In this document: piece by piece, positions 10,301-20,324 of the stretch
Layout of the letters: the number at the start of each line of letters is the position of its first letter
How positions within the stretch are numbered: the first letter of the stretch is position 1
Assembly: GCA_029948255.1 (NCBI GenBank)
Contig: JALIZF010001824.1
Location: 620,001-684,000 of the forward strand
Source: Telmatactis stephensoni
Taxonomy: Eukaryota; Cnidaria; Anthozoa; Actiniaria; Isophelliidae
Direction: 5' to 3'
DNA length: 64,000 nucleotides
The notes under the pieces: generated by a model
What the model was told of the DNA's origin: nothing
The model's database searches: none
The model's input: the letters and a program-made list of their open reading frames with translations, nothing else
Program-made: the position numbers and the translations under genes

Positions 10301-13300
10301 TGGATTCCGGATTCCAAGGACTGGATTCCGGATTCCAAGGACTGGATTCCCGATTCCAAAAACTAAATTCCGGATTCCAAGGACTGGATTCCCGATTCCA
10401 AAAACTAGATTCCGGATTCCAAGGACTGGATTCCGGATTCCAAGTGTTAGATTCCGGATTCCAAGATCAAATTTTTGGTGGATTCCGGATTCCCTTATAT
10501 GGAGCGACATGTACTTTTCAAAGGAAATGATATCCCTTTCAAATACCTAAATGACCGGTTTCAGTTCCATCGAACGTCTATACTTAAGCAATATAAAACG
10601 CGCGCGCATGTCTCTGTACTGTGATATAAACATGGTAGCTAGCCAATCAGCGCGCGCGTTATATCTCAAATATTTTATACTTCAACTTACGAAATACCTA
10701 CTTCCAGTGTAAAGGGGTGTTTATACATGGCACTAGGATCATCCTAACCCTAACCCTAACCCTATCCTACCTGCTATACATTACTGCATTCTCCCGGGGG
10801 GGGAATCCTATATATAAGAGGACGGGGATGCTCGTCGGAAATTTTGAAAATGACCCCTAAAAGGTACCTGAGTGGGAGTGGCAACAATTGATTTTTACCC
10901 CTAAAAGGTACCAATTCAAAAACAATAATAAAGAATTAAAGTAATGAAACACTTTGTTATCGATGTGATTTGAAGATTCAATTCAGATCACCGAAATCGT
11001 CCCTTTCATGCTTATTTTAGGTAGTTTATTTACCCCAAAACAGTCCCTAAAAGGTACCAGCTATGTCTCTGGTAGTTCACTTAAGTTTGAGACACCCTAA
11101 AAGGTACCAGATTGCAGATTTTGACCCCTAAAAGGTACGACGAGCATCCCCGTCCATTTACGATCGGAGTCCCCCCCCCCGGTTGCATTCTGTTCAGTAG
11201 GATGATCCTAGTACCCAAAGTGAAGACACAAATTTCCATGTAAACAGAATGCAGTAAATGTATAGCAGGTAGGATAATTCGCCTGCTAGGATGATCCTAG
11301 TGCCATGTAAACACCCTCTAAGTTTATCCTTCAACTTGAAAACCTTTACCCTTTTATGTACCTACATCCAATAAGATGAACCCATTTATAATATCTCCAG
11401 CCTGAGAGAGGTACCCCTTTAGAGCCCCGGCACTTACATTGAGCTGGCCTTTGATACTGTATTCTACAACCTTGGTGTTGTTATTAATGATCGTTACTGT
11501 GTTGGGTTTATCTTCAAGTGGAAAAGAAATGGGAACCTCGTACTCGGGCTCTTCAACCTCGAACCCAAATCCCTTCCATTTGTCTCTAAGGAAGTTAGCT
11601 ATGTCGTCCGTTGCTTTGGCGGTGGCTACGTGGGGGCGACTTGTAAAAAATCTAAGATGAATCATTAAAATGATTAACTGAGTCATTAAAATGATTAACT
11701 GAGTCATTAAAATGATTAACTATGAATCGTTTAGTTCGTTTATTAAAAGTAGGCCTCGTAACTCACTAGCTCTAGGATTACTTATGATCTGTTGAATTTT
11801 CTTTGTTTTTGTTTTTGTTTGTTTGTTTTTGTTTTCAGTCTTTTCAAAGAAAAGAAAACTCAAAATTTTACAGCTCACGAGCAGCCCTACTCAGTGCTAG
11901 TGAGGTACGAGGAGTTACCCAAGATTGGATAATTTGAATAAAGACCGCTGTCAAAAGATTGCGCACATGCAGCAATTATGTAAAAGAGCAGCGAATTAGC
12001 ATTTGTAAACATTAGGATTTTTGGCCGATAGTGTTCAAAATCAATTTATAAGAAACATGAATATTTATTCTCCGTTAATTAGCGTGCGCACTCCAAAAGC
12101 GTATTTCGTTGTTGTAACTATAGCGTAACTACAAATAAAAGCGAGTAGATTCTCGTGACAATTAAATCCCGGGGGGGGGGGGGGGGGTCTTTGGGGTCAA
12201 AACGCTAGGGATGATCGTCGGAAACCTCCAAAACGTACCCTAAAAAATACCCAAATGCCAAAATTTTCGACCCTAAAAAATACGTAACAGCTCAAAAATA
12301 CCCCTAAAAAATACCAAAAAATCAAACAAAAAACTAACAAAGAAGTAAGTAAGTAAAAAAAAAATCGTCTCGTTTATTTTGTACCCCTAAAAAATACCAT
12401 CTTTTCTGAAAAACCTTGGATTTTCTCTGACGACCCCTAAAAAATACCAAATCGGCGATTTCAACCCCTAAAAAATACGACGATCATCCCTAGCACACCA
12501 ATATAGGAGTACCCTCCCCGGGAATTAAATATCTCAAGATAGAAAAAAATCTGGAGGTGTAAACGGGAATAATTTTAACGCAACATATTCTTCTTCCACA
12601 GCAAATATGGAGACTAAATATTAACGGAGTTTCTTATAAATTGACTTTGAAATGTTTTCCCATACAAATTCACTGTTATGTCACCTAAGTGTTGCACATG
12701 CGCAGTCGTTTGACCGCGGCGGTGTTGATTGAATGTTATTACAGACAATAGTACCAGTCCCCTCCCTCCCTTCACATTCGGCCCCGGTGTTCTCGGGGTT
12801 TTTAAAGTTGAAGGAGACACAAATTCATGAAATAGTAACATTAACATTGCCAAATCAGCAGATCAGTATTCAATGTCTTCAGTGAGATCTATTACTTCCG
12901 AGGCCGCAAGGTTTTCGGTCCAATGCTCCCATCATCAAGGTAAAACAAAGAATCAATAACATGTCAAATCTAATCAATAAAGACACAAAAATAAATGAGA
13001 TCGGAAACATTTTGTCCGCAGGTGGGTTGTGTGCCCAATAGCCTCATTGTCGGCTTTGTCGCCGAAGTAGTAATAATAAAAACACTTTGTTGATCGTGCC
13101 CTGCTAGAGTGTTTAGAACACTACTTGTGTTTTTTCTTGTTTTTATCATTGACATAAGTACAAGGGCAAACATTATGCAGGAGTTATAAAAGAAAGTACA
13201 AACACAGACAGCGTGAATTGTACATGGCCCCACGCATAGAGCTGGATCTTGCAACTTGACATAAATAGTCAGTTCCTATTCTTTAGATGCATATAAAAGA

Positions 13301-14963
13301 GTACCGTCAAGGGCCCAATGAACATAACAAAAATAGATACTCAAGCAAGCGTTAAAGCCCGTTTTTGTAGCATAAATTTAATAACAACCATTATTACGCA
13401 AACTCGCTAATTTACGGCACATTAGAGTTCATGCAGTTGATGCGGTAACGCAACGGATGCTTGCGTTTACGCTTATGTCTTTCGTGAAATGCAGACTTCA
13501 ACACGTTTATAGACATTTTGGAACGCGCTCTCGTATATAAGACTTGCTAGTAATTACTGTTGTCAAACGGAATAACTTAGTTGAACTCCGGCCCTAGCCT
13601 CTTGAATTTGTTACTACAAAAGTGCAAATTGCCTAATACTCGTAACTCAAACTGAATAAATCTGCTGATGAAGGTTGATGGGCTGTGTTAGTGGCGAAAT
13701 TGTTGAGATATTTTGTGTTTATTCTCTGTGATAACTGTTCTTCTATACTGATTTAGTCAACAGTGTACAATATTACAGTTTTATTAACATACTTGTTTAC
13801 AGTATTTAGTAGACAAATATTTGTTCACCAGTGCCGGCAATGATTTAGTAGTACTGGTGTAGAATTATCGTGAAGAAAACACACTAATCCTAAAGCTCAC
13901 ACAACACTTATCCGGCACTTGACTTGCGTACTCCTCATGACGTTTAAAATTGGCTTTTTATAATAAAAGGCATGCAAAGGTAGGTATATTTCTATAATAC
14001 TATATGTTGCGGAATATTTCAATTAAGTTGAGAAAAGGCCTTCAGGCTACTTATAAAATACTCCGCCAGGCTCAATAACAACAGCACCTCTTGTGTTTTG
14101 CCTTGTTTTCAAAGAAAGCCGCTAGATGTAAATTTCTATAGTGACGGGGTTTTTCCAAAGTGGAGGAGACAAAAAGACTCTTGACATAAATATAAATATA
14201 TGAACAATTCAGTGCCAAAAGCGTTTAATGGAAATTGTGGATGAAAGAACCATTCATGCATGGTGTTGATCTGAAAGATACAATCGCATGAAGTGGCACT
14301 ACCCCAAAATGTTGGATAAAGTATCACTCTATCTACTTAGTGATTATCCTTTTGCTCGCTTGTATAAAAACGGCATCTAAAGGATGTTTTGAAGTGGTCC
14401 ATTGAAGGGGTTAAAGGATAGGATATTTCAAGCTTCACTCTCAGAAGGAAATCAATTCTATAATGTTCAAGCACCGATGGTAAATTCTTTCGCTTTGCGC
14501 CACAGTGATGATAACGACAAACAATTTTTTATTGTGTCTCCTGTTCAACTGAGCTGAGCATATTAATCGGCCTTTTATGCCTTTGGAATCAAAATAACCT
14601 TGCAGACATATGCACATTAACAACTAATCACTACTAGGTAACTTATTCGTACCTCAAATTTTTCTCCATTTCTTTGGTATCAACCAAAGTTTGAAACTTC
14701 TCATGGAACTTGGTCATCTCCCCATCGTTATCGACATTTGAGTCCTTTTCTTCAGATGCTTTAATTTTTGAATGAACGAAGTAGCCAATAGCAAAACCAG
14801 CACCTAAAGCAATTAGAATCATCAAAATAAGAAGAATAAACTTCCAACACTTTCGGCGTGGGTGTGGTCGAAACAGCTCTTCTGTACTTTTCAGCTGAAT
14901 TTGTGAGGAAAATTCGTTCTTTATCTCCGATGATTTGCCAAAACCTCTGAGCTCAGTTGCCAT
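7320..14963 (-). CDS. Glutamate carboxypeptidase II (PSMA/NAALADase)-like M28 ectopeptidase
   Basis: Exons, in transcript order: 14963-14653, 11651-11438, 10043-9855, 9276-8982, 8620-7320; 2310 nt, 769 residues (human FOLH1 is 750). Type II membrane protein: short cytosolic tail, membrane anchor at about 42-63, then ectodomain. The order matches FOLH1: N-terminal protease half, PA-like apical insert (exons 3-4, GAIGVIIYPDP), zinc peptidase core, C-terminal dimerisation helices. All metal-binding positions are present: His402 (GNHRDAW), Asp412 (SSDPSSG), Glu449/Glu450 (SWGGEEMGLLG, base and ligand), Asp478 (YLNTD), His577 (YPLYH). Residues that in PSMA bind the substrate's glutamate and acidic P1 side chain are not conserved: no Arg in GRIVIMGS, no arginine patch before the last His, no NKYAGESFPG-like loop. 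Catalysis is likely; the substrate is probably not NAAG or folyl-polyglutamate. Exon 2's donor is GTAAGT at 11437, which keeps phase 0. Confidence 0.88.
8800..8826. repeat. Poly-G tract in intron
   Basis: A run of about 20 G between exons 4 and 5 of the peptidase gene. Such runs flank several mobile elements in this window, but no element borders are visible here. Confidence 0.6.
9412..9554. mobile_element. MITE-like foldback in peptidase intron
   Basis: The left arm has TTTTCCATTTAGTGCATGGG, then CCAACTGGCTAGAACGGCC. The right arm is its imperfect reverse complement (GGCCGTTCTGGCCGGTTGG, then TTCCACTAAATGGAAAA). The arms are about 45 bp with a short loop. It lies between exons 3 and 4. Confidence 0.75.
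10255..10490. repeat. 21-bp minisatellite (GGATTCCGGATTCCAAGGACT)n
   Basis: About 10 imperfect units of 21 bp. Because 21 is a multiple of 3, three overlapping frames stay open across it on both strands; these are artefacts. The array is in the intron between exons 2 and 3 of the peptidase gene. Confidence 0.9.
10711..11320. mobile_element. Foldback element A, copy 1 (interrupted by element B)
   Basis: The ends are inverted: GGGGTGTTTA...CATGGCACTAGGATCATCC on the left and GGATGATCCTAGTGCCATG with TAAACACCC on the right. The internal arms repeat TACCTGCTATACAT / ATGTATAGCAGGTA. Compared with the copy at 40963, part of the left arm is replaced by (AACCCT)n telomere-like repeats (10744-10765). 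Element B is inserted at 10793-11183. Confidence 0.85.
10793..11183. mobile_element. Non-autonomous hAT-like element B, copy 1
   Basis: Starts CCCGGGGGGG and ends CCCCCCCCGGT. It is flanked by the exact 8-bp duplication TGCATTCT (10785-10792 and 11184-11191), which occurs only once at this position in uninterrupted element-A copies. Subterminal inverted repeat: GACGGGGATGCTCGTCG / CGACGAGCATCCCCGTC. The interior holds about five CCCTAAAAGGTACC-type motifs. There is no coding capacity. Confidence 0.85.
12168..12522. mobile_element. Non-autonomous hAT-like element C, copy 1
   Basis: Termini CCCGGGGG... and ...CTCCCCGGG, flanked by the 8-bp duplication AATTAAAT (12160-12167 and 12523-12530). 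Inner inverted repeat: CTAGGGATGATCGTCGG / CGACGATCATCCCTAG. Iterated CCCTAAAAAATACC motifs replace element B's CCCTAAAAGGTACC. Lies in the large intron 1 of the peptidase gene. Confidence 0.85.
12531..14640. other. Remainder of peptidase intron 1
   Basis: No exon recognised. The sequence is AT-rich. The part up to about 12725 pairs weakly with 11940-12080 (TTAACGGAGTTTCTTATAAATT against its inverse), suggesting an older foldback element that element C split. Confidence 0.4.
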
Positions 14964-15900
14964 GTTGGTGGAGTCGTGTTTTCCTCGCTCGTAGTTTGCT
15001 CTCCACTGAAGTGATTACAGCCAATATAATTGACGGATCACGTGACTTCTACAAGTGCGATGTCACACCGACTCCAGCTTGTCGAGTGCCTAATGAATAT
15101 TATCTCTTCAAATAATTCAAGAAATGCTGTTGAGTCATTTATAACAAAAAAGGATAAGAATAACCCGATGACAATCTCAATACAAGGAAATATGAGTAGT
15201 TACGGGAATAAAAGACTAGAATTCGAGGATGTATATTTGACATCGTTGATTGTAGTTAGCGTTTGGCGGGATTAACTCATAAACTATCAATTATATACGT
15301 GAATATTTCGCAGCGTTTACTTATGGCTTTCAATCAAGCGTACTTAAAGTTCTTTTGATAATAATTGAACTCTGCATTTCTCTCTTTGGTATAAATGATC
15401 ACTCGAGAATATCTCTTTGTCGGCAAGCGGTTGGAGTTTCCGGTTGAGTTGAAGTTAATTGAATTCTGTCTTACAGCCAGTTGTACGTTCCAGGCCATCT
15501 TGCGACCCTTAAAATAGCAGCCAATTTTTTTAAAGTTTTCCTTTTTTTAATTAATTTAGCTAAGGCGATAAATGGGCTTGCTACGCCTTTTAATTGTCAA
15601 TCTCTATTAGAAAATGAGTCATTTTTCTATTAAACGGCGATCATATCACTGATTACAACTATAAAAACATAGACTATTGATTAAATCAACCATGATGCTA
15701 GTGATTTAATTAACTATAGTCTCGACCTCGCTTTACAAATAACGGACAAAAAGATTAAATCGCCGCCTTATGGCGAAGTATAAGGACCAGTGACTGATCC
15801 GATCTGATCAATAATTACCGTTAAGCTGGTCCTTTAGAAAATTGATTTGTAAAGTCAGTGAGTTCGACTTTATCTGCGCACTTGTGTGTGTTTTGTATCC
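14964..15900. other. Upstream region of the peptidase gene
   Basis: Presumed promoter and 5' flank of the minus-strand peptidase gene. I see no TATA box at a convincing distance and no other gene. The open frame at 15030-15275 (+) has no recognisable similarity. Confidence 0.35.
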
Positions 15901-15914
15901 ACGAGTTAGGACCT

Positions 15915-16645
15915 AGCCGAAGCGGGCTGGCCCAGTTAAACGGGATGACTCGGTTTGCCGAGATCTGTAAAGCCACGGCTGCACGAGCAATTTTGTGCTT
16001 GAAAAGGTGACGCGATTTTTTTGAAACACGGTTTGAAACACACCAAATTTTGTTGTTGTGATTTCATGGGGGAACGGGCCAGCCCGGTACGTAATCCGAG
16101 CAGTGGTGTAGCGAGGGGGGAGCCAGGGGGCGGTTGCCCCTCCTAAAATTTTGGACTTGAGCCTTCATCTGAAGGATGTTGTCAATGACATCACTTTCAA
16201 GTTTTACTTTTAATTTAATTCACAATATTCAAATGTTATCTCAAGTATACTCCGCACTTGGACGAAGTCTGCTTTTGTCCCAAAACGTTCTTCCTGGGGA
16301 AATTAGGAAATTAGCATATTTTGGCGGGAACTGGACCTTGAAATTTAACCTTTCCATTGACTGCCCCCCCCCCTGTTTTGCTCGGGCCTCGCTACGCCCC
16401 CGAAGCCGAGATCCCGGCAATTCGCCGTCATGCAGGAACTCGGCTAAACGGGCTGAACATTTTCTATATAATCTCGTCAAACGGGCCAGCCCGGTTTAGT
16501 GAGCCGAAAAAGGACATCGATTTGCTTAGCATGCATGAGCAGTTGGTTTTCTAGATTTAAACATGGTTCAGCCTGGGCTGGCCCGTCTATGTAATACAGG
16601 GCTGAGAACTGAGCCAGCCCATTCAACCAGGCCAGCCCTTTTCAT
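15915..16645. repeat. Region with iterated GGCTGGCCC / GGGCCAGCC motif
   Basis: At least six copies of the motif occur in both orientations: about 15924, 16075, 16483, 16575, 16611 and 16630. Some are extended to CGGGCCAGCCCGGT and paired with 'TTAAACGGG' or 'TAAACGGGC'. A related stretch is at 42885-42985. This looks like several nested, decayed copies of an inverted-repeat element. Confidence 0.55.
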
Positions 16646-17259
16646 TAATCAGGCCATTAGTTATAAATGAACAACTCGTGGGTTCAAATAAAAAAATGTA
16701 TATAGCGATTCTGTCCAACAAAGAATGCGGCTATCATTCATAGGGATCAAGAGTTGGGGCTGGATAGGTATATTAGGAGCCCTAAATTGATTTGTAAGTC
16801 AATTTCTTGTCTTAAAAAATCAAAGATTTACGGCTCGATCTTCCAGATTGTAATCAAAACTGAAATGATCCGACTTTTGGGATTAAGATGAATAGATAAT
16901 TAAAAATCAGTAAGACTATCGAAAGATCCGTTACTTTGATTCGCTTACATCTATTAAGAACCAAATTGTGTTCACAATTTGTTCGTCTCCAAGACTAGAA
17001 AAAGAACATGAGGAGATGAAGACTGTAAGAACGAGATTCATTCTTCTTCTCTGCCACAGGAAGTCCACTCTTCCTCTCTCTAAGGGAAGACCTCATGATT
17101 ACCAAAGCACGTTATCAACAGCTGAGGTTTCATCGAATGATTTGATCAGTAGGACAATGTAGCTGCCATCACCAAAATGGCCTTTTATGCGCCAAGGTGA
17201 AATACCAAGACAATCCAATGCAAGAAGCCACACAAGAAGAATCAGTGCGGATATGTTTG

Positions 17260-17475
17260 CGCATACTGGGATATCATCAAGAGAGCATAAATATTTGGTA
17301 AAGACTTGTTTCCATAGTCCAAACTGCCCTTGACCGGGAGAGGACTGGAATCAAATTTGTAATGTACCACATTGTACCACATTGTAATCGTTTGATTCAA
17401 GTCCTCTCCCGGTCAAGGGCAGTTTGGACTATGGAAACAAGTCTTTATGCTCTCTTGATATCATACAGTACTGCG
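17260..17475. mobile_element. Long palindromic MITE-like element
   Basis: The arms 17270-17354 and 17391-17463 are nearly perfect reverse complements (for example CTTGTTTCCATAGTCCAAAC against GTTTGGACTATGGAAACAAG). The loop contains GTACCACATT twice. The left arm carries a roughly 10-bp insertion relative to the right. Confidence 0.85.
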
Positions 17476-17846
17476 CGCGCGCGGGAACTGAGGGAGGAGT
17501 AGGAGTGGGAGGGAGCATGTATTAATCAGAAGTTGCTTCGAAATGATGTAACATTGGCAAACTTGAACCCTTCAATAAAAATAAGTCATGGAAACCCTGA
17601 TATGAGTTATATATAGCCTTGACATCGAAAATTGTTTTGTCTTTCGTGGGATTGTCTTGTCAACAAATAATCTTAATATCGAGGAAAACTATCCGTTCTC
17701 CGTGATTTGTTTTGTCTAATACAGCCTGAAAATCAAGATCGTCCAAGGTCATTCGAGTTTGAAGGCAATCACACTAGCTTTTTCCCAGGGCAAGAACCCC
17801 TGATATATGCTATAAGAACTTTGTTAATTGTAGACACTGAAGCCGA

Positions 17847-19739
17847 ATGATCATGATTCTCCTCGTTTCTTTTATTTTCTTTCTTTCAATTTATCTTACT
17901 GGAGAATTTCAAGAGAACATGATTGCCAGCCAAGACCCACAGATAGAACTCAACGCCAAACATGGTGAGGTGTACGGTTTGTACAAACATAATGTCACCT
18001 ATGAACTGAAATTTATCATACGTAATGATTACATGTTCCTTGGGAGAAAGGACGGCTCAAGTCTTGTCGTGTTCTACAAGTATTCCGTGGATATTTACTA
18101 CCTAAGAGTTTTTGGTTACGGGATATTAAGGTAAGAGGAGTAGCGAGAGATCAAAGTACAGACGATGCGTGTTTTGTTAAGATGACAACTGGGCTCATGA
18201 CTAGTTTTTTTTTTAAGAAAAAAGTCACAAACAATCTCTTGCTCAGGGTGATTATTATTGGTTTCGTGAAAATCAGACTGTTATGTGTGTTTGCGCTATA
18301 ATTGATCGATCCATGAAGCACCTCAGATAATAACATGTCAGGGTTATTTTGGTTTAATGTTGGTCGATGAACACATTTTTGGTCGCCAGACTATCACCAG
18401 ACCTTGGGGTGGGGGCGTTTTGCGTTTTTGACTGTTGTATGTTGCGTTACTAGCCTAATTGAGTCATGTGACTAGGACACTTGTGACGTCGGGTTTCCAT
18501 GACTCCCACCAACCCTGCTATCGATCTTGATCACAAATGCAGCCATTCAGGATCTCAATTCGATATACATGGGCAAATGAGAATAGGAAAGAAAAGGAAA
18601 AAAGTGATGCTTGTAATCTCGGCAGCTAGGACAAAAGTTTTTTTGTGACATGAGTGAATCATTCAAGTCAGTTATCTCTTGATCGACGAGTCTAATTTAG
18701 CTAATGATGTATTCAAAGACAATTTACTTGTTGAACCCGACAAGGAAAGTTATACAGAAGATATCCAACGTGAAATTAGGGTTAAGATGCTATGACGAAT
18801 GGTGCATTTTTTTGCTGCACCTCATCTCGTATGCAATGGCGTTGAGAAACAAGTTCCATGAATCATTGCAGCGTGTAACATCCTGTATCGCACAAAATCG
18901 CGTTCTACCTTTCGCAACGGTTAACGCAACTGCTTCTTTCGGTGTTGCACCGCGTAATACCTCTTTTGCAACTGGCACCACTAACCGGCCTTGTTTCGCA
19001 AGTCCATTGCGAGACGAGTAAAAAATAATGCACACCTCGTAACAGTGCCTTTACGACATAATTTCTCAAATTATATTTTTCTCACATGCATGTCCATGCG
19101 TTTCAAACTAGGTATAAAGGAATGGAATATCGATCACCATGGAAACCACCGTTAGTAACCAATCCAGGAACACTGAAACACTTCCTGAAGCCAAAACTCA
19201 AGGCCATCAAAACATTGTCTCACTTACGATTCAAAAGATCTTTGCAAATCCCAGACAAACTCAACGTCAACGAAACAACTTTATTGGCTAAAATGTCCAA
19301 GAAGCTAGCAGAAAGACTGGATACGAAGACGAAATTCGTCCACGCACAAATGGTTCATCGATTTCACTGGTTGGTCAAAGGACTAGTACGAACTGTCGGT
19401 CCAGCTGACTGGACTCAGTTTAAGGATCATTCTCCAGAACTGACAGTCACATTAAACCAAATAAATCATACTTCTGGTTTCCATGCCAACAGTTCCCATG
19501 GTAACTGTCCTGATATGCGTCATACATCTACTCGAGGTCAATGCTTTGGGATGTGTGGTTTGAGGTGTTGGTGCTGGCCGTGGGTTTGTGGGGATTGTTG
19601 TCTACATAAGGGTTGTCTACAACATGATAGTTGCTGCAAGAAACATGGCTATGCTTCAATTTACTGTTTTTGTCCATGGTTGTTTGGCTTTAGCTGTGAA
19701 CTGGGTTATCATGGGTTTCCAGATTGTATGCACAACTAA
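17847..19739 (+). CDS. Secreted cysteine-rich protein with PLA2-like core
   Basis: Two exons, 17847-18130 and 19112-19739, join in phase (AG|G, Arg95) to give 303 residues. The N-terminus is a good signal peptide (MIMILLVSFIFFLSIYL). The middle (about 100-225) is basic and helical-looking with no recognised domain. The last 80 residues hold 15 cysteines and the motif CLQHDSCC (His266-Asp267). This resembles the catalytic CCxxHDxC helix of secreted phospholipase A2, with the first Cys of the pair replaced by Gly. A FGMCG segment upstream is reminiscent of the calcium loop but lacks its full glycine pattern. Secretion is inferred with confidence; phospholipase activity is uncertain. Cnidarian PLA2s occur in both digestive and venom settings, and nothing here decides between them. 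The intron contains a decayed foldback (about 18797-19040). Confidence 0.7.
18797..19040. mobile_element. Decayed foldback in intron
   Basis: GAATGGTGCATTTTTTT ... CAATGGCGTTGAGAAACAAG on the left pairs imperfectly with CTTGTTTCGCAAGTCCATTG ... AAAATAATGCAC on the right. Overlapping open frames on both strands are by-products. Confidence 0.5.
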
Positions 19740-19865
19740 GAAACAGCTTTTTTTATTTGCCAACTGATTAGATTAGTAAAAACACACTTTTAGTTATATT
19801 ACATTCGTATATATAAATTATTTTCCAGTATTACAATGACTATTTGAAGGAACTAAAGCTGCACC

Positions 19866-20075
19866 TTTTTAGGGGGATACTCCCATATATTTCGGGGGTC
19901 GTAGATGATATCACTGCCGGGAATTTTCATTTTCACCCCTATTTAATCGAAAAAGGCACCAAAAACCATGCAAAATCTCAACCTGGTGCTGTACCCTGGT
20001 GAGAATCCAAAAAGGTATCAAATCCCGTGAGGTACAAAGGCCATTCCCGTCCAAAATATATGAGAGCTCCTTCCT
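19866..20075. mobile_element. Possible diverged relative of elements B/C
   Basis: Ends GGGGGATACTCCCATATATTT and CCCGTCCAAAATATATGAGAG resemble the subterminal parts of element B. The interior has degraded 'aaaaaggcacc' / 'aaaaaggtatc' motifs. No target duplication is visible. It lies between two convergent genes (19740-20324), where no coding sequence is seen. Confidence 0.4.
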
Positions 20076-20324
20076 TCCAACATTTCGAAAAACAATCATT
20101 GGCTTAGACTCACATTGAACTTGATTGCAAAAATAGAAGAGTAGTCTTGAGATGTCAGACAGAAACAAGCTCGTATTCGGGCTCATGTTCAAAAAATGCT
20201 ACCTACAAGCTTAACTGTTATTGTTAATGTCTAAATTTAAAGTCATCCTAATCTTAATCCGTGTCTTTAGTGGTTGTTTACATTTTTTAAAATAAAGTTT
20301 TTTTACATCACAGGTTTTTCACGA

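Noticed and set aside
10093..10550. Overlapping open frames on both strands with 'GFRIPRT' / 'LDSGFQG' repeats
   Set aside because: By-product of the 21-bp tandem repeat inside an intron.
11362..11437. Longer version of peptidase exon 2 ending at a GTACAT donor
   Set aside because: It leaves phase 1, which puts stops in exon 3; the GTAAGT donor at 11437 keeps phase 0.
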